Translations under genes and position numbers: made by a program
Source: Candidatus Woesearchaeota archaeon
Lineage (GTDB): Archaea; Nanobdellota; Nanobdellia; SCGC-AAA011-G17; JACPNG01
Direction of reading: 5' to 3'
DNA: 43,937 nucleotides
Assembly (NCBI GenBank): GCA_016203135.1
Contig: JACQNI010000006.1
Location: 1-43,937, forward strand
Part shown: piece by piece, positions 15,501 to 24,079 of the stretch
Position numbering within the stretch: the stretch's first letter is position 1
Layout: every line of letters begins with the position of its first letter
Notes under the pieces: model-generated
What the model was told of the DNA's origin: nothing
Seen by the model: the letters and a program-made list of their open reading frames with translations, nothing else
Database searches by the model: none

Positions 15501-16345
15501 TATATGCCTCCTTTTACTGTTGTAATAACCAATGTTGCTATCGTTATTAAATATATTGAATGCAACAAGCCTTGTTTTAATGTACCTTCTGAAAATTTGC
15601 CTATCATTATCCCTGTGAAAAAACCTTCTATTATAACAAGACCAAAGAAAATGTTATCAAGACTTATTGGCTCAGAAGAACCTATTACTCCTTCTTTTAG
15701 ACCTATGCCTGCTAGACCTCCGGCTAATCCAGTTTTGTTTAATTCTGGAAATAATTTTAGCTGCAAAACCAGCATCACTATTATAAAAACAAAAAAGACA
15801 ATATAGCCCTGGACTATTTGGGGATGAACACTTGCTTTTCTTTCTTCTTTTATTTTTTTTATATTAAGAACAGATTCTGTTACTGAGTCAAGAACATTTT
15901 CTATATCTCCTCCTGACCTTTCAGCTTCCATTACTATTGAAATAGATCTTTTTATTACAGGGCTTTTTGTATTATTTCCAAAGTTAAATAATGCCTCTTG
16001 AATAGGAATGCCCCATTCAATCTGATTTGCTAATTTTTTAACATAAGGACTTAAACCTCCGAAATCTCCCCTTGCTGTTTCTATTATTGCTGTTGGTATA
16101 GGAATTCCAGATTTTACTGTACTGACAAGGGTTCTTACAAATTCTAAAAACTTGGTTTCTATTTCTTTTTGCCTGTTCATTTCTTTTAGGAAGTCAAGCC
16201 AGAACTGAAGCCAGCTTATGCTTATTGCCAATACTATTAATGAAAAGAACCATCTTGTTTTCATGAAATATAAAAAATCTAGAAGCAAGATAATTAATCC
16301 TATTGAAATTCCCATCAAATATATTTTTCTGAATTTAAGCTTCAT
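15500..16345 (-). CDS. Type II/IV secretion platform protein (T2SF, TadC/FlaJ-like), second copy
   Basis: A 281-residue polytopic membrane protein with a GspF-type domain. Two N-terminal helices (about 10-50) precede a cytoplasmic helical domain containing FLEFVRTLVSTVKSGIPIP and MEAERSGGDIENVLDSV, the conserved T2SF signature. C-terminal helices sit at 180-200 and 230-280. It forms the inner-membrane platform on which the ATPase assembles pilins. It lies one base after the other T2SF gene, as in Tad systems (TadB/TadC), where two single-domain proteins replace one double-domain protein. Confidence 0.85.
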   Translation of the reverse strand: MKLKFRKIYLMGISIGLIILLLDFLYFMKTRWFFSLIVLAISISWLQFWLDFLKEMNRQKEIETKFLEFVRTLVSTVKSGIPIPTAIIETARGDFGGLSPYVKKLANQIEWGIPIQEALFNFGNNTKSPVIKRSISIVMEAERSGGDIENVLDSVTESVLNIKKIKEERKASVHPQIVQGYIVFFVFIIVMLVLQLKLFPELNKTGLAGGLAGIGLKEGVIGSSEPISLDNIFFGLVIIEGFFTGIMIGKFSEGTLKQGLLHSIYLITIATLVITTVKGGI

Positions 16346-16346
16346 T

Positions 16347-17636
16347 TTAATCTTTTAACTGAACTGAATTTAAAAACAATAAAAATGCCCCGTTTAATAA
16401 TGGAATAACAAAATATGTTCCGGCTATTGCAAGGGATCTTATACTAAATCCAAATATTTTGCCTCCTAATAGCTGAATTATAGCTAATGTAACAAAGAAT
16501 AGCAAAGGGGCTGCTATCAATATTCCTGTATAGATATCTGAGTAAGTGCTTATTGCTTCTATGTATTTTTTTCTTTCTAGTTTGTATGTCTCCATCAAGT
16601 CAGATGATTTTGCATTTAGATATTCTTTTAGGCTTCCTCCTGATTCTGTTGTAGAAACTATACCCATTAATAATTCAGCAAAAGGCTTTGAAGGGGTTGT
16701 TGAAGCGACGTTTTTTAATGCGGTATTTAGATCATAACCCATTAGATTAACATAATTAATTATTTTTTTTATTTCCCCTTTAAGGCCTTCATATTCCTCT
16801 GAATTTAAGACCATGTTGAACATTGCAATTGGCTGTGCACCTGAAGCAGAGACAGCGGCCATGTGCATAACAACAAATGGAAGATCATCTTTTATCTTGC
16901 GCTTTTTATTGTTTAATGACAAGTATGGATAGTAATACATTGCTGAAAAAACAGATATTGAAAACAATATTGAAGCTAACAATGAGGTTAATACAGAAAT
17001 AATTATGTTGCCTTTTATTATAATGCTGAAGATTATGGCTGAAACTATAAAAGATATCAGGCTTGAAAAAATCATTGAGCTTACATATGTCTTAGACAAA
17101 ATCCTGACATCGGATGACTTTAATGATGAAAGCAGATTTTCAAAGAAATTTGGGAACTTGTTTATTAAATTTAGACTTTGTTTTTCGAATATGTGATTTG
17201 ATATTTTTCCATAAAGATTTGTTTCATATATGGTATATTCTTTTACTTCTACATTTTTTTTATCTTTTAAACCTGAAATAACTTCCTTAAGATATTCTGA
17301 ATCAATGCCAGCATAATCTGGCTTTTGTTTTAAACTTAGGCTTGACTTAACATCTGGGGAGATATGATTAAAAAGAGAAGTATTTTTTCTTTCTATTTCA
17401 CTAATTAGATCAAGAACTTTATTATTGTAAAATCTTACAAGGTCTTCTTTTTTATAACCCTTAAGGACTTTATCCAGTAATGCTTTGTATGACTCTTTGC
17501 TTATTTCTTTTTTCTTAAGCTTATTGTTTAAATCTTCTATATACGCTTGTAATTTAACCCTATAATTATTGTACTTATTTGCTTCTTCTGACAAGGATAT
17601 TATTTCCTTGCATGTATTCCTTAGATCATTTAGCAT
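16347..17636 (-). CDS. Type II/IV secretion platform protein (T2SF, TadC/FlaJ-like), first copy
   Basis: A 429-residue membrane protein. The first ~180 residues are cytoplasmic and partly coiled coil (LQAYIEDLNNKLKKKEISKE). Membrane helices follow at about 185-240, then a GspF domain with the pattern FVVMHMAAVSASGAQPIAMF and GIVSTTESGGSLKEYL, and two to three C-terminal helices. It pairs with the next T2SF gene as the platform. Its start overlaps the end of the 61-residue gene by 11 bp, showing tight coupling with it and the ATPase. Confidence 0.85.
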   Translation of the reverse strand: MLNDLRNTCKEIISLSEEANKYNNYRVKLQAYIEDLNNKLKKKEISKESYKALLDKVLKGYKKEDLVRFYNNKVLDLISEIERKNTSLFNHISPDVKSSLSLKQKPDYAGIDSEYLKEVISGLKDKKNVEVKEYTIYETNLYGKISNHIFEKQSLNLINKFPNFFENLLSSLKSSDVRILSKTYVSSMIFSSLISFIVSAIIFSIIIKGNIIISVLTSLLASILFSISVFSAMYYYPYLSLNNKKRKIKDDLPFVVMHMAAVSASGAQPIAMFNMVLNSEEYEGLKGEIKKIINYVNLMGYDLNTALKNVASTTPSKPFAELLMGIVSTTESGGSLKEYLNAKSSDLMETYKLERKKYIEAISTYSDIYTGILIAAPLLFFVTLAIIQLLGGKIFGFSIRSLAIAGTYFVIPLLNGAFLLFLNSVQLKD

Positions 17637-17811
17637 TTTTATCTGAATCTATTAATTCTTTTATCTCCTTATCATTATCTTGGATCAAAGAATGAATTTT
17701 TCTTTCTAATTCAATTATCTTTTTCTTATTCTTTTTTTTATCCAGCAGGCCTTCAAGGGAATAAGAAATTTCTATGATAGTTTTAGAGTTCTGCTTTATT
17801 CCATCAAACAT
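17626..17811 (-). CDS. Small coiled-coil protein in the pilus operon
   Basis: A 61-residue charged helical protein, probably coiled coil (DKKKNKKKIIELERKIHSL then QDNDKEIKELIDS). It lies between the ATPase (one base gap) and the first T2SF gene (11-bp overlap), so it is translated with both. The position suggests a link between ATPase and platform. No known family is evident. Its retention in such a compact operon makes it likely real despite its length. Confidence 0.7.
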   Translation of the reverse strand: MFDGIKQNSKTIIEISYSLEGLLDKKKNKKKIIELERKIHSLIQDNDKEIKELIDSDKNAK

Positions 17812-17812
17812 T

Positions 17813-19402
17813 TTACTCTATTCCAAATTTTTTTAAAATATATTTTGGATCCTTGTAATATAGATTTATGACTTCACTGACTTCTTTAAATCCAAACATG
17901 TGATTTTGATACATCTTTAAAAGCAAAATGGTTCTTCTTCTAAATTCATTCTTTAAGTTTTGCACAGGAATGCCTTTTTCTTTTGATATTTTATCAAACA
18001 TTTTGTTATTTGGATCAAAGTAAAATTTGTCCTTGATTGGATCCCTGAAGAAAGACCTGTTTTTTCCTATACTTTCCTTTCCCACTTTAAGTATTTCATC
18101 AATTTCATATATTTTTCTGGCTGAAGATCCCTCTTGTTTTACTTCCCCTATTATTATAACAGCGTCTAAAGATTCTATTAATGCTGGGGATAAATTTATC
18201 GGCTCTGTCTCAAGTCTTCGCACCATTGATTCTACTGATTCTGCGTGCATTGTAGCCATTGTTGGGTGTCCAGAGCTTGCTCCTTGAAACAATACAAAGG
18301 CTTCTTCTCCCCTTATTTCTCCAACAATAACATAATCAGGCCTTTGCCTAAAACTTTCCTTTAATAGATCAAAAAGACTCACTTCGCCATGTTTTTGGCC
18401 TAGGATATTTGACAAGCCAAAACCCATTCTTGCAACACTTGGTAGCCAGTTTTTATGCATCAATTGTATTTCTCTTGTATCTTCTATTGAAACTATTCTT
18501 GAAGATGGCTGAATAAAAAAGGCAATGGCATTAAGAAGGGTGGTTTTACCGCTTCCTGTACCACCGATGACCATTATGTTTGATTGGTTTTCTATTAATA
18601 TCCAGATATAAGCCAGGATTTCTGGAGAGGCTGTTCTGAATTCTATAAGTTTTATTGGAGTCCAGGGTTCTCGAGTAAATTTTCTAATGCTAAATGTAGG
18701 ACCTCTTGAAGATATGTCTTCTGAATATGTTGCGTTAGTCCTAGATCCGTCTGGTAGTACTCCGTCTAACAATGGATTTGCATAGGAGACATACTTCCCG
18801 CATTTTTGGGCTAATTTTTCTACAAAACCTCGAAGCTTATTATTGTCTTCAAAGGAAATATTTGTCCTTATATTCCTGAATTTTCTATGAACTATATAGA
18901 TAGGAAACTTTGCACCATTGCATTCTATATCTTCAATGTAATAATCCTTAAGCAGGGACTCAATTTCATTCATACCAACAAAATCTCTATAAATATAATA
19001 CATTATTTTTATCAAAGATTCTTTGCTTATTTTTATTCCTAATTCGTTTAACAAAACATTGACATTTTTTTCCAAGTAACCTATTATTGCTTCTACACTA
19101 TTTATGCCAACTAAACTTATATTGATAAGCTCTTTAATTCCGGTTTCTAATTTTTTTAATATATCTTTTTCAGCATCACTCAACATTGGCTCTTCTACAG
19201 AATAAACAAGTTCGCTGCTTTCATGATCCCAGTATATATGGGCATAGGTATAGGGGGGAAGTAGAGGATATTTTAGATCAATTTTTGTCTTGTCTTGGAA
19301 TTCAGGAAGGTCTATAATCTGCGGATTTAAATCTATTTTAAACTCTGTTATTATCTCGGTTTTTTCATCTTCTTTTTTTTTAAATAGACTAAGTAATTTC
19401 AT
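17813..19402 (-). CDS. Type IV pilus/archaellum-like secretion ATPase (GspE/FlaI/TadA)
   Basis: A 529-residue hexameric assembly ATPase. It has an N-terminal domain (1-180), then Walker A GGTGSGKT at 280-287, an Asp box SIEDTREIQL near 305-314, an atypical Walker B YVIVGEIRG at 357-365 and a His box HPTMATMH at 379-386. The conserved RTNATYSED and GPTFSIRKF segments precede the P-loop. It powers pilin insertion by the T2SF proteins. A TATTTAAG box and a purine-rich AAAAGGGGAAT just before the ATG suggest its own promoter and ribosome site, giving a promoter for the downstream five genes. Confidence 0.92.
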   Translation of the reverse strand: MKLLSLFKKKEDEKTEIITEFKIDLNPQIIDLPEFQDKTKIDLKYPLLPPYTYAHIYWDHESSELVYSVEEPMLSDAEKDILKKLETGIKELINISLVGINSVEAIIGYLEKNVNVLLNELGIKISKESLIKIMYYIYRDFVGMNEIESLLKDYYIEDIECNGAKFPIYIVHRKFRNIRTNISFEDNNKLRGFVEKLAQKCGKYVSYANPLLDGVLPDGSRTNATYSEDISSRGPTFSIRKFTREPWTPIKLIEFRTASPEILAYIWILIENQSNIMVIGGTGSGKTTLLNAIAFFIQPSSRIVSIEDTREIQLMHKNWLPSVARMGFGLSNILGQKHGEVSLFDLLKESFRQRPDYVIVGEIRGEEAFVLFQGASSGHPTMATMHAESVESMVRRLETEPINLSPALIESLDAVIIIGEVKQEGSSARKIYEIDEILKVGKESIGKNRSFFRDPIKDKFYFDPNNKMFDKISKEKGIPVQNLKNEFRRRTILLLKMYQNHMFGFKEVSEVINLYYKDPKYILKKFGIE

Positions 19403-19447
19403 ATTCCCCTTTTAAAGAAAAAAGCAGTTGATTACTTAAATAGCTTT

Positions 19448-19969
19448 CTATTTAATTGTTAATTTGATGACTGGAATGTTGTTGCTGTAAGCCCCAGTAT
19501 GCTCTATTAGAAGAGTGTATGTTCCGGTTAAGCTATTGTCATATTCACTTTCAAGATTTAATATTGCTATATTTTCATATTTTAGTTTTATAGATAGAAG
19601 ATACTCATCTTTTACATTTGTTTCTTTGCTTGTTAATATCAAAGCACCCTCGTTGAAATCAATATTGCTTTCCATGGCCTTGTATTTTGTCTTCAGCTGC
19701 CAGATTATCTCATTTGTGTTTTCATCTATGATCAATTCCCCTTTATCAATATTTAATGGGGATAAAAATCTCTTGCTTCCTGTACCTTCTGTAGATACTG
19801 TTTTTATATTGTCATCTATTGCATATAATAATTCTTTTGTTTGTATGAATGTATTTCTATCTCTGAGCTTTTCTATCAATGGAACAACAGCTGAAAGAAT
19901 TATTGTTATTATTATAATTCCCAGGGCTATGTAAAGAACTGCTGAAATCCAAATATCCCCTTTTTTCAT
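19448..19969 (-). CDS. Pilin-like protein
   Basis: A 173-residue protein starting MKKGDIWISAVLYIALG, with a KKG site before a hydrophobic helix (to ~34) and a beta-rich external domain (IDKGELIIDENTNEIIWQLK and the closing IPVIKLTIK). This matches a prepilin-type subunit. The frame also opens at a TTG at 19981, but ATG 19969 is 25 bp from TTTATATATC and puts KKG at the very start, as in its neighbours. It has its own promoter ahead of the ATPase gene. Confidence 0.7.
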   Translation of the reverse strand: MKKGDIWISAVLYIALGIIIITIILSAVVPLIEKLRDRNTFIQTKELLYAIDDNIKTVSTEGTGSKRFLSPLNIDKGELIIDENTNEIIWQLKTKYKAMESNIDFNEGALILTSKETNVKDEYLLSIKLKYENIAILNLESEYDNSLTGTYTLLIEHTGAYSNNIPVIKLTIK

Positions 19970-20004
19970 AGGATAGTTCAAGTATAATGATATATAAAGT
20001 TTTT

Positions 20005-20472
20005 CTAACAGGGGCTTAGACTTTGTTCATTTAAATTGCCAAAGGATTTTATATCTTGGGAACAAGAAATAACTTTGTTGTTAAGCTTTACTTTAGCTAC
20101 AATCTCAATGAATTTTATATCAGCTTCTGAGCTATACTTAAAGGAATCAATTTTAAATTTTTCAATCTTATAATCTATATCATTTTGGGATACTTTATCA
20201 AGGCTTTTATAGGATCTAATTAAGAATCCTTCTAGATCTAGATCTGCATTGTTACTTAGGGTTACTTTAACTGAATCGTCTATATAACATGCGTTAGTTA
20301 TCTCGAAATTAATGTTATTCAAGCAGTAGATTCTTTGTGAGGATATATCCTCTGTTTGTTCTTTTAGATCTAATGTATAGTTTTTAACCCAGACAAGGAC
20401 TGTTATTGTGACCATGATTGTGAAGGAGACTATAAGAAAGGTCACAAAAAGATTATCAAGCCCTTTTTTCAT
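20005..20472 (-). CDS. Pilin-like protein
   Basis: A 155-residue protein beginning MKKGLDNLFVTFLIVSF, KKG followed by a hydrophobic helix and a soluble domain with four Cys (YC, AC, SC and the final PC) that could form two disulfides. It reads as a pilin-like subunit. Two in-frame ATGs exist (20481 and 20472). The second fits the KKG pattern and lies 25 bp past TTTTATATAAAA at about 20488-20499, so it likely has its own leaderless promoter. Confidence 0.65.
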   Translation of the reverse strand: MKKGLDNLFVTFLIVSFTIMVTITVLVWVKNYTLDLKEQTEDISSQRIYCLNNINFEITNACYIDDSVKVTLSNNADLDLEGFLIRSYKSLDKVSQNDIDYKIEKFKIDSFKYSSEADIKFIEIVAKVKLNNKVISCSQDIKSFGNLNEQSLSPC

Positions 20473-20509
20473 TATATTCATATAAATAAATTTTATATAA
20501 AACTTTTTA

Positions 20510-20980
20510 TTATTGTGATAGAATAAATGCTTCTATATGCTTTGCTGAACATGGAACATAATAGCCTTTGGCTACCTTAAGCCATGGGATTATATCTATA
20601 GAATTTATGTTTTCTATGCTTTCAGCAGGTTTAACTACATATTGTCTGATGCTTAAACTATCTAATTTATCAAAACTGCTAGTAGCAAAACCTTGAATTC
20701 CAACTCTAAAAGTAAATTTTTCAATGGCTTTGTTTTTTGCATTTTTTAATGTCACAACTATTTCATCAGCTTGTTTATATGAGTTTACTACTTCAAGTTG
20801 GATATTCTCGCATTCAAGCTGTTTTTCTGCCAGTTTGCCTTGCTTTTCAGCTTTTTCTTGAATATAATTTCTTCCCCATAATATTACAAATACCAAAAGA
20901 GCTATCACAAAACCAATTAAAAGAACTGTTGCAATCTGTTCTGATATCCCTTTTTTGTTTAAGCGCAATTTGCCGTACAT
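20510..20980 (-). CDS. Archaeal pilin/archaellin N-terminal type protein
   Basis: A 156-residue protein beginning MYGKLRLNKKGISEQIATVL, then LIGFVIALLVFVILWG. The KKG|ISEQIATVLLI motif is the most typical prepilin-peptidase site in this cluster and matches the archaeal-type pilin N-terminal domain. The rest is a beta-rich domain. It is the best candidate for the major pilin. An upstream ATG at 20998 would add six residues; either start lies inside the preceding pilin-like gene. Confidence 0.75.
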   Translation of the reverse strand: MYGKLRLNKKGISEQIATVLLIGFVIALLVFVILWGRNYIQEKAEKQGKLAEKQLECENIQLEVVNSYKQADEIVVTLKNAKNKAIEKFTFRVGIQGFATSSFDKLDSLSIRQYVVKPAESIENINSIDIIPWLKVAKGYYVPCSAKHIEAFILSQ

Positions 20981-21672
20981 TTTATTTTCCAGCAGCATGG
21001 ATCTTTATTTGAACAAGCATTTTCATTTTTAAACTTATTGCAGAAGCCTTCTATGGTTTTCTGCTCTTCGCCTGTTGAGAAGCCTTCTCCACCTATGAAA
21101 ACCTTTCTTTGGTCTTTTGCTTCTTCCTTGCTGACAATAATCAGCTGTGGCCTATTGCTGACTTCAAATGCATACCATAAACCATCTATGTAAATCCATA
21201 TTCTTTCCTTATAATCTATCTTTTTAAGACAATCTCCGACTTCACCGTATTCTATATCGCTTTCAAAATTAAAACCTTGAAAGTTAACAACTGCACCAAC
21301 CTTATCATAACAACCCTCAATTATATATGAATTTGAACCATCATCTACTATAATTTGACTATCCATAAAATTGCCAATATGAATCATATTATCAAAACCA
21401 AAGGCATAGATAAGGTTAAAATTAGGGTTTTGTGATTTTGAATAGGAAGTAAACAAAGATGTGAAAGTAAAAAAACTTTTTGATACGTCTGATTCCGTGA
21501 TTATCAATGAATTTACAAATCTTGCACTTTCATCTTCATAATTTTGAGAGAGCTTTTCAAAATCATCTTCTAATTTTTCCTGGACAACAAAATTTGGCCT
21601 TAGGGCTAGAATGAAAATGACTAGGCTGATGATTACTGCTGCAAGAATATATATCTGACCTCTCTTATTCAT
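20959..21672 (-). CDS. Pilin-like protein with Cys-rich C-terminus
   Basis: A 237-residue protein beginning MNKRGQIYILAAVIISLVI, the KRGQ-plus-helix start common in DPANN pilin-like proteins. The external domain ends in a Cys-rich segment with eight Cys after residue 208 (FCNKF, NACSNKDPCCWKIKCTANC), a likely disulfide-stabilised knot. The start ATG is 24 bp after the adenylate kinase stop. The 3' end overlaps the next gene. It may be an adhesive or tip pilin. Confidence 0.65.
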   Translation of the reverse strand: MNKRGQIYILAAVIISLVIFILALRPNFVVQEKLEDDFEKLSQNYEDESARFVNSLIITESDVSKSFFTFTSLFTSYSKSQNPNFNLIYAFGFDNMIHIGNFMDSQIIVDDGSNSYIIEGCYDKVGAVVNFQGFNFESDIEYGEVGDCLKKIDYKERIWIYIDGLWYAFEVSNRPQLIIVSKEEAKDQRKVFIGGEGFSTGEEQKTIEGFCNKFKNENACSNKDPCCWKIKCTANCA

Positions 21673-21696
21673 ATTCTGTTTGTCATTTTATACTAT

Positions 21697-22308
21697 TTAA
21701 ACATTTCTCAAATGTTTTTTAATGTTGTTATATATTTCAATAACTTTCTTGTCTGCGTTTATTTCAATCAGCATTTTTAGATGCTTGTAATGCCTTATAA
21801 CTGCTAGGGTTTTTTTATTGTATAATTTTATTCTGTTATTTATTGCTTTGGAATAATCATCTGGCCTTTTTACTAGGGTTTTTTTACACTTGTCGCATTT
21901 CAAATCATGTCTTGGCTTTTTAGTCAAAAGATTATAAGTCATGCCACATGAACATATCCTTCTATTTTTTAACCTGTTAATTATTGTTTTCTTATCTATT
22001 TTTAATAAAAATACTTTGTCTAGCTTAACTTTTTTATCCAGGAATATTGCTTCTGATAAATCTCTTGGATAACCATCAATGACAAAGTTTTTCTGCTTAA
22101 TATTTTTAAGAACAATTTTGTTTGCTATTATATTTGGGGCAAAATTTCCTTTTTTAAGCAGGTTATTTACATAAGTATTTAATTTTTTATCCTTTATATT
22201 TCTTAAAGAAGCTCCTACTGCAATTATTGGAATCTTTAAATCTTTATTAATGAGTTCAATCTGTGTACCTTTTCCTGATCCAGGAGGACCTAGTATAGCG
22301 ATTTTCAT
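21697..22308 (-). CDS. adk: Adenylate kinase
   Basis: A 203-residue adenylate kinase (ATP + AMP = 2 ADP). The P-loop is GPPGSGKGT at 7-15, the AMP site includes DGYPR at 78-82, and a zinc lid has Cys at 119, 121, 138 and 141. The first pair is C-x-C instead of the common C-x2-C. The lid arginines (NRRIC, KRPDD) are kept. The gene overlaps its upstream neighbour by 4 bp (ATGA), so it is co-translated with it. Placement before a pilus cluster is likely incidental, although it may share a transcript with the first pilin-like gene. Confidence 0.93.
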   Translation of the reverse strand: MKIAILGPPGSGKGTQIELINKDLKIPIIAVGASLRNIKDKKLNTYVNNLLKKGNFAPNIIANKIVLKNIKQKNFVIDGYPRDLSEAIFLDKKVKLDKVFLLKIDKKTIINRLKNRRICSCGMTYNLLTKKPRHDLKCDKCKKTLVKRPDDYSKAINNRIKLYNKKTLAVIRHYKHLKMLIEINADKKVIEIYNNIKKHLRNV

Positions 22309-22784
22309 CCAAAATAAACATCGGAAAATTTCTCTTCCTCTTCTTTACTCCAAGCTTCCTCCATTTTTGAAGCTATTTTTTTAACTTTAATTTTTATATC
22401 ATTAAAATTTTTAAAAACATCATTTATGAAGCCAACATCAAGATTAATATCTGGATCTATGTCTATTTTTAACCCTTTTCTATCTAACTGCATTAATTTT
22501 CTCATAACCTTTAATGCCTCTTGCTTTTCTTCATCTGTGAAAAACCTGTTTTCGTGGGTGCTTATGACTGATGATGAGGCTGGATGCAAAATACCATCTA
22601 AGATTCTTATAAAAAAACCTATCTTTTCATTTATTCTTCTTCTTATTGCTCGAATTAAGAATTTTTCATTTATGTCTTGAATACTGCTGATTTCAAATTC
22701 CTTGTCTAAGACATCAAAGTCTGGAAGCTTGTGTTTTTTACTTAATAGCTGATATTCCTTTTTAATATCTATGTCCTGTTTCAT
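22305..22784 (-). CDS. Conserved hypothetical protein upstream of adk
   Basis: A 159-residue soluble helical protein, starting MKQDIDIKKEYQLLSKKHK and ending EEEEKFSDVYFG. It has no recognised domain. The frame is open to 22877, but the extra 31 residues come from sequence inside the inverted repeat flanking the TnpB unit (22821-22881), so ATG 22784 is the likely start. It is co-translated with adk through a 4-bp overlap. I do not know its function. Confidence 0.6.
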   Translation of the reverse strand: MKQDIDIKKEYQLLSKKHKLPDFDVLDKEFEISSIQDINEKFLIRAIRRRINEKIGFFIRILDGILHPASSSVISTHENRFFTDEEKQEALKVMRKLMQLDRKGLKIDIDPDINLDVGFINDVFKNFNDIKIKVKKIASKMEEAWSKEEEEKFSDVYFG

Positions 22785-22820
22785 GAAATATATGGCTGGA
22801 ATTAACTTAAAAATCTTTTC

Positions 22821-22843
22821 TTTTATGAGGCTTTGCACATAAA
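22821..22843. repeat. Left inverted repeat of the TnpB unit
   Basis: The reverse complement reads TTTATGTGCAAAGCCTCATA plus AAA and matches 24080-24102 at 22 of 23 positions. A second partial copy (TTTATGTGCAGAAC on the minus strand) lies directly inside it. Confidence 0.8.
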
Positions 22844-22978
22844 CTAAGTTCTGCACATAAATAAAAACCATTTGCAAATTAAATTATTTTCTATATAAAT
22901 ATATAAAAATCAATAAAATTTTTGGGTTACTAAGGGGTGTAGATAAAAGATTAAATAACCTAAAAACATATACTAAAT

Positions 22979-24069
22979 ATGTATATTACAAAGACGATAA
23001 AGGCTTCTGTTATTGAGTTAACTAAGTCAAAAAAAGAGCTTCTTGATAATGATTATTTCAATTATCAATGGTGGATGATATTTGGAATAGATAACGGTCT
23101 ATTGAGTTGTTTTAAAGCTCAGAAAGGCTTTAAACAAGAAATAATCAAGTATAGAGAATATCCATTGCCTTTATGGTCTAAATTGATTAAAGATTGGTTT
23201 AGGATTAGAAATACCAAACTAACTAAAAACTGGATTAAAATACCTAATAGTAAGAAAAAAGGCATAGGTCTATGGCTTCCTTTGAAGTTTCATCAAGAAT
23301 TGCCTAAAAAGTTTAAGTTAAAAGATTCTTTTTTAGTTAGGAAAAATAACAAATATTACATTCATTTCTATGTAGAAGTTGAATGTGGTGAACAATATAT
23401 TCCTAAGAATATAGTTGGAATAGATTTTGGAATTAAGAATCCAGTCACATTAGTAGATATAAATACAAAAGAAACTAGATTCTTAGGCAAAGAATTAAAA
23501 CAAGTAAAAGGAAAATATTATCATTTAAGAAAAAAGCTAGGTAATAGCAAAAATTTAAGGTTAATTAAGAAAATAAAAGATAAAGAGAAAAGAAAAGTTA
23601 ATTCTTTATTACATAGACTATCTAAAAATATAGTAAATGATGCATATAATAATAAATCTACTATTGTTTTAGGGAAATTAAAGGATCTAAAGAGAAATAA
23701 AGGAAGATATTTCAATAGGAAGTTATCTAGTTTTTCTTATTTAGATTAACAAGTTATATAGAGTATAAGGCAAAGTTAAAAGGGGTTCCTGTAATCAAAG
23801 TATCTGAAGTAAATACATCTAAAACTTGTAATGTCTGTGGCATTACTGGCAAGAGAACTAAGAATTGGTTTATTTGTGGGTGTGGTTATGAAGACAATGC
23901 AGATAGAAATGCAGCCTTTAATATAGGCAAACGGGGTCTTAGCTATATGCTAGGATCAGGGGTAAATGCTTTTGCCCAAAGTTCATCAATAGTGGTAGAC
24001 CCTTATCAACCCAAGTTGAATGAACAAGCGCATACCTTAAATAATGTGCAAGTTTGTAATTTGCATTAA
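22979..24069 (+). pseudogene. tnpB: Frameshifted TnpB RNA-guided nuclease
   Basis: TnpB is a transposon-encoded RNA-guided DNA nuclease related to Cas12. The first frame (22979-23749) has RuvC-I GIDFGIKNPVTLVD and the RuvC-II region TIVLGKLKDLK, then stops soon after SSFSYLD. The reading continues in another frame from about 23740: FRLTSYIEYKAKLKGVPVIK, the zinc finger CNVCG with FICGCGYE, and RuvC-III DNADRNAAFNI, to a TAA at 24069. Adding one base in the TATTTAG stretch near 23740 restores SSFSYFRLTSYIEYK, so a 1-nt loss explains it. The usual RuvC-II Glu is Gly here (VLGKL). Either the enzyme is dead, or it is one of the TnpBs with a relocated Glu. Confidence 0.85.
23940..24030 (+). ncRNA. 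Candidate omega-RNA segment at the 3' end of tnpB
   Basis: The 3' end of tnpB is more GC-rich than its surroundings and holds two good hairpins. One is GGGUAAA (23960-23966) with UUUGCCC (23971-23977), a UGCU loop and one G-U pair. The other is GTTCATCAA (23981-23989) with TTGAATGAAC (24016-24025), nine pairs and one bulge. TnpB guide RNAs come from this part of the element. The exact ends are unknown. Confidence 0.35.
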
Positions 24070-24079
24070 AAGGGATTAA

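Noticed and set aside
15480-19934. Plus-strand ORFs inside the pilus operon
   Set aside because: All are antisense to well-supported minus-strand genes and lack promoters, ribosome sites and recognisable motifs.
22785-22877. N-terminal extension of the gene before adk
   Set aside because: It lies within the inverted repeats flanking tnpB, and its codons are a by-product of the repeat. ATG 22784 gives a normal soluble start.
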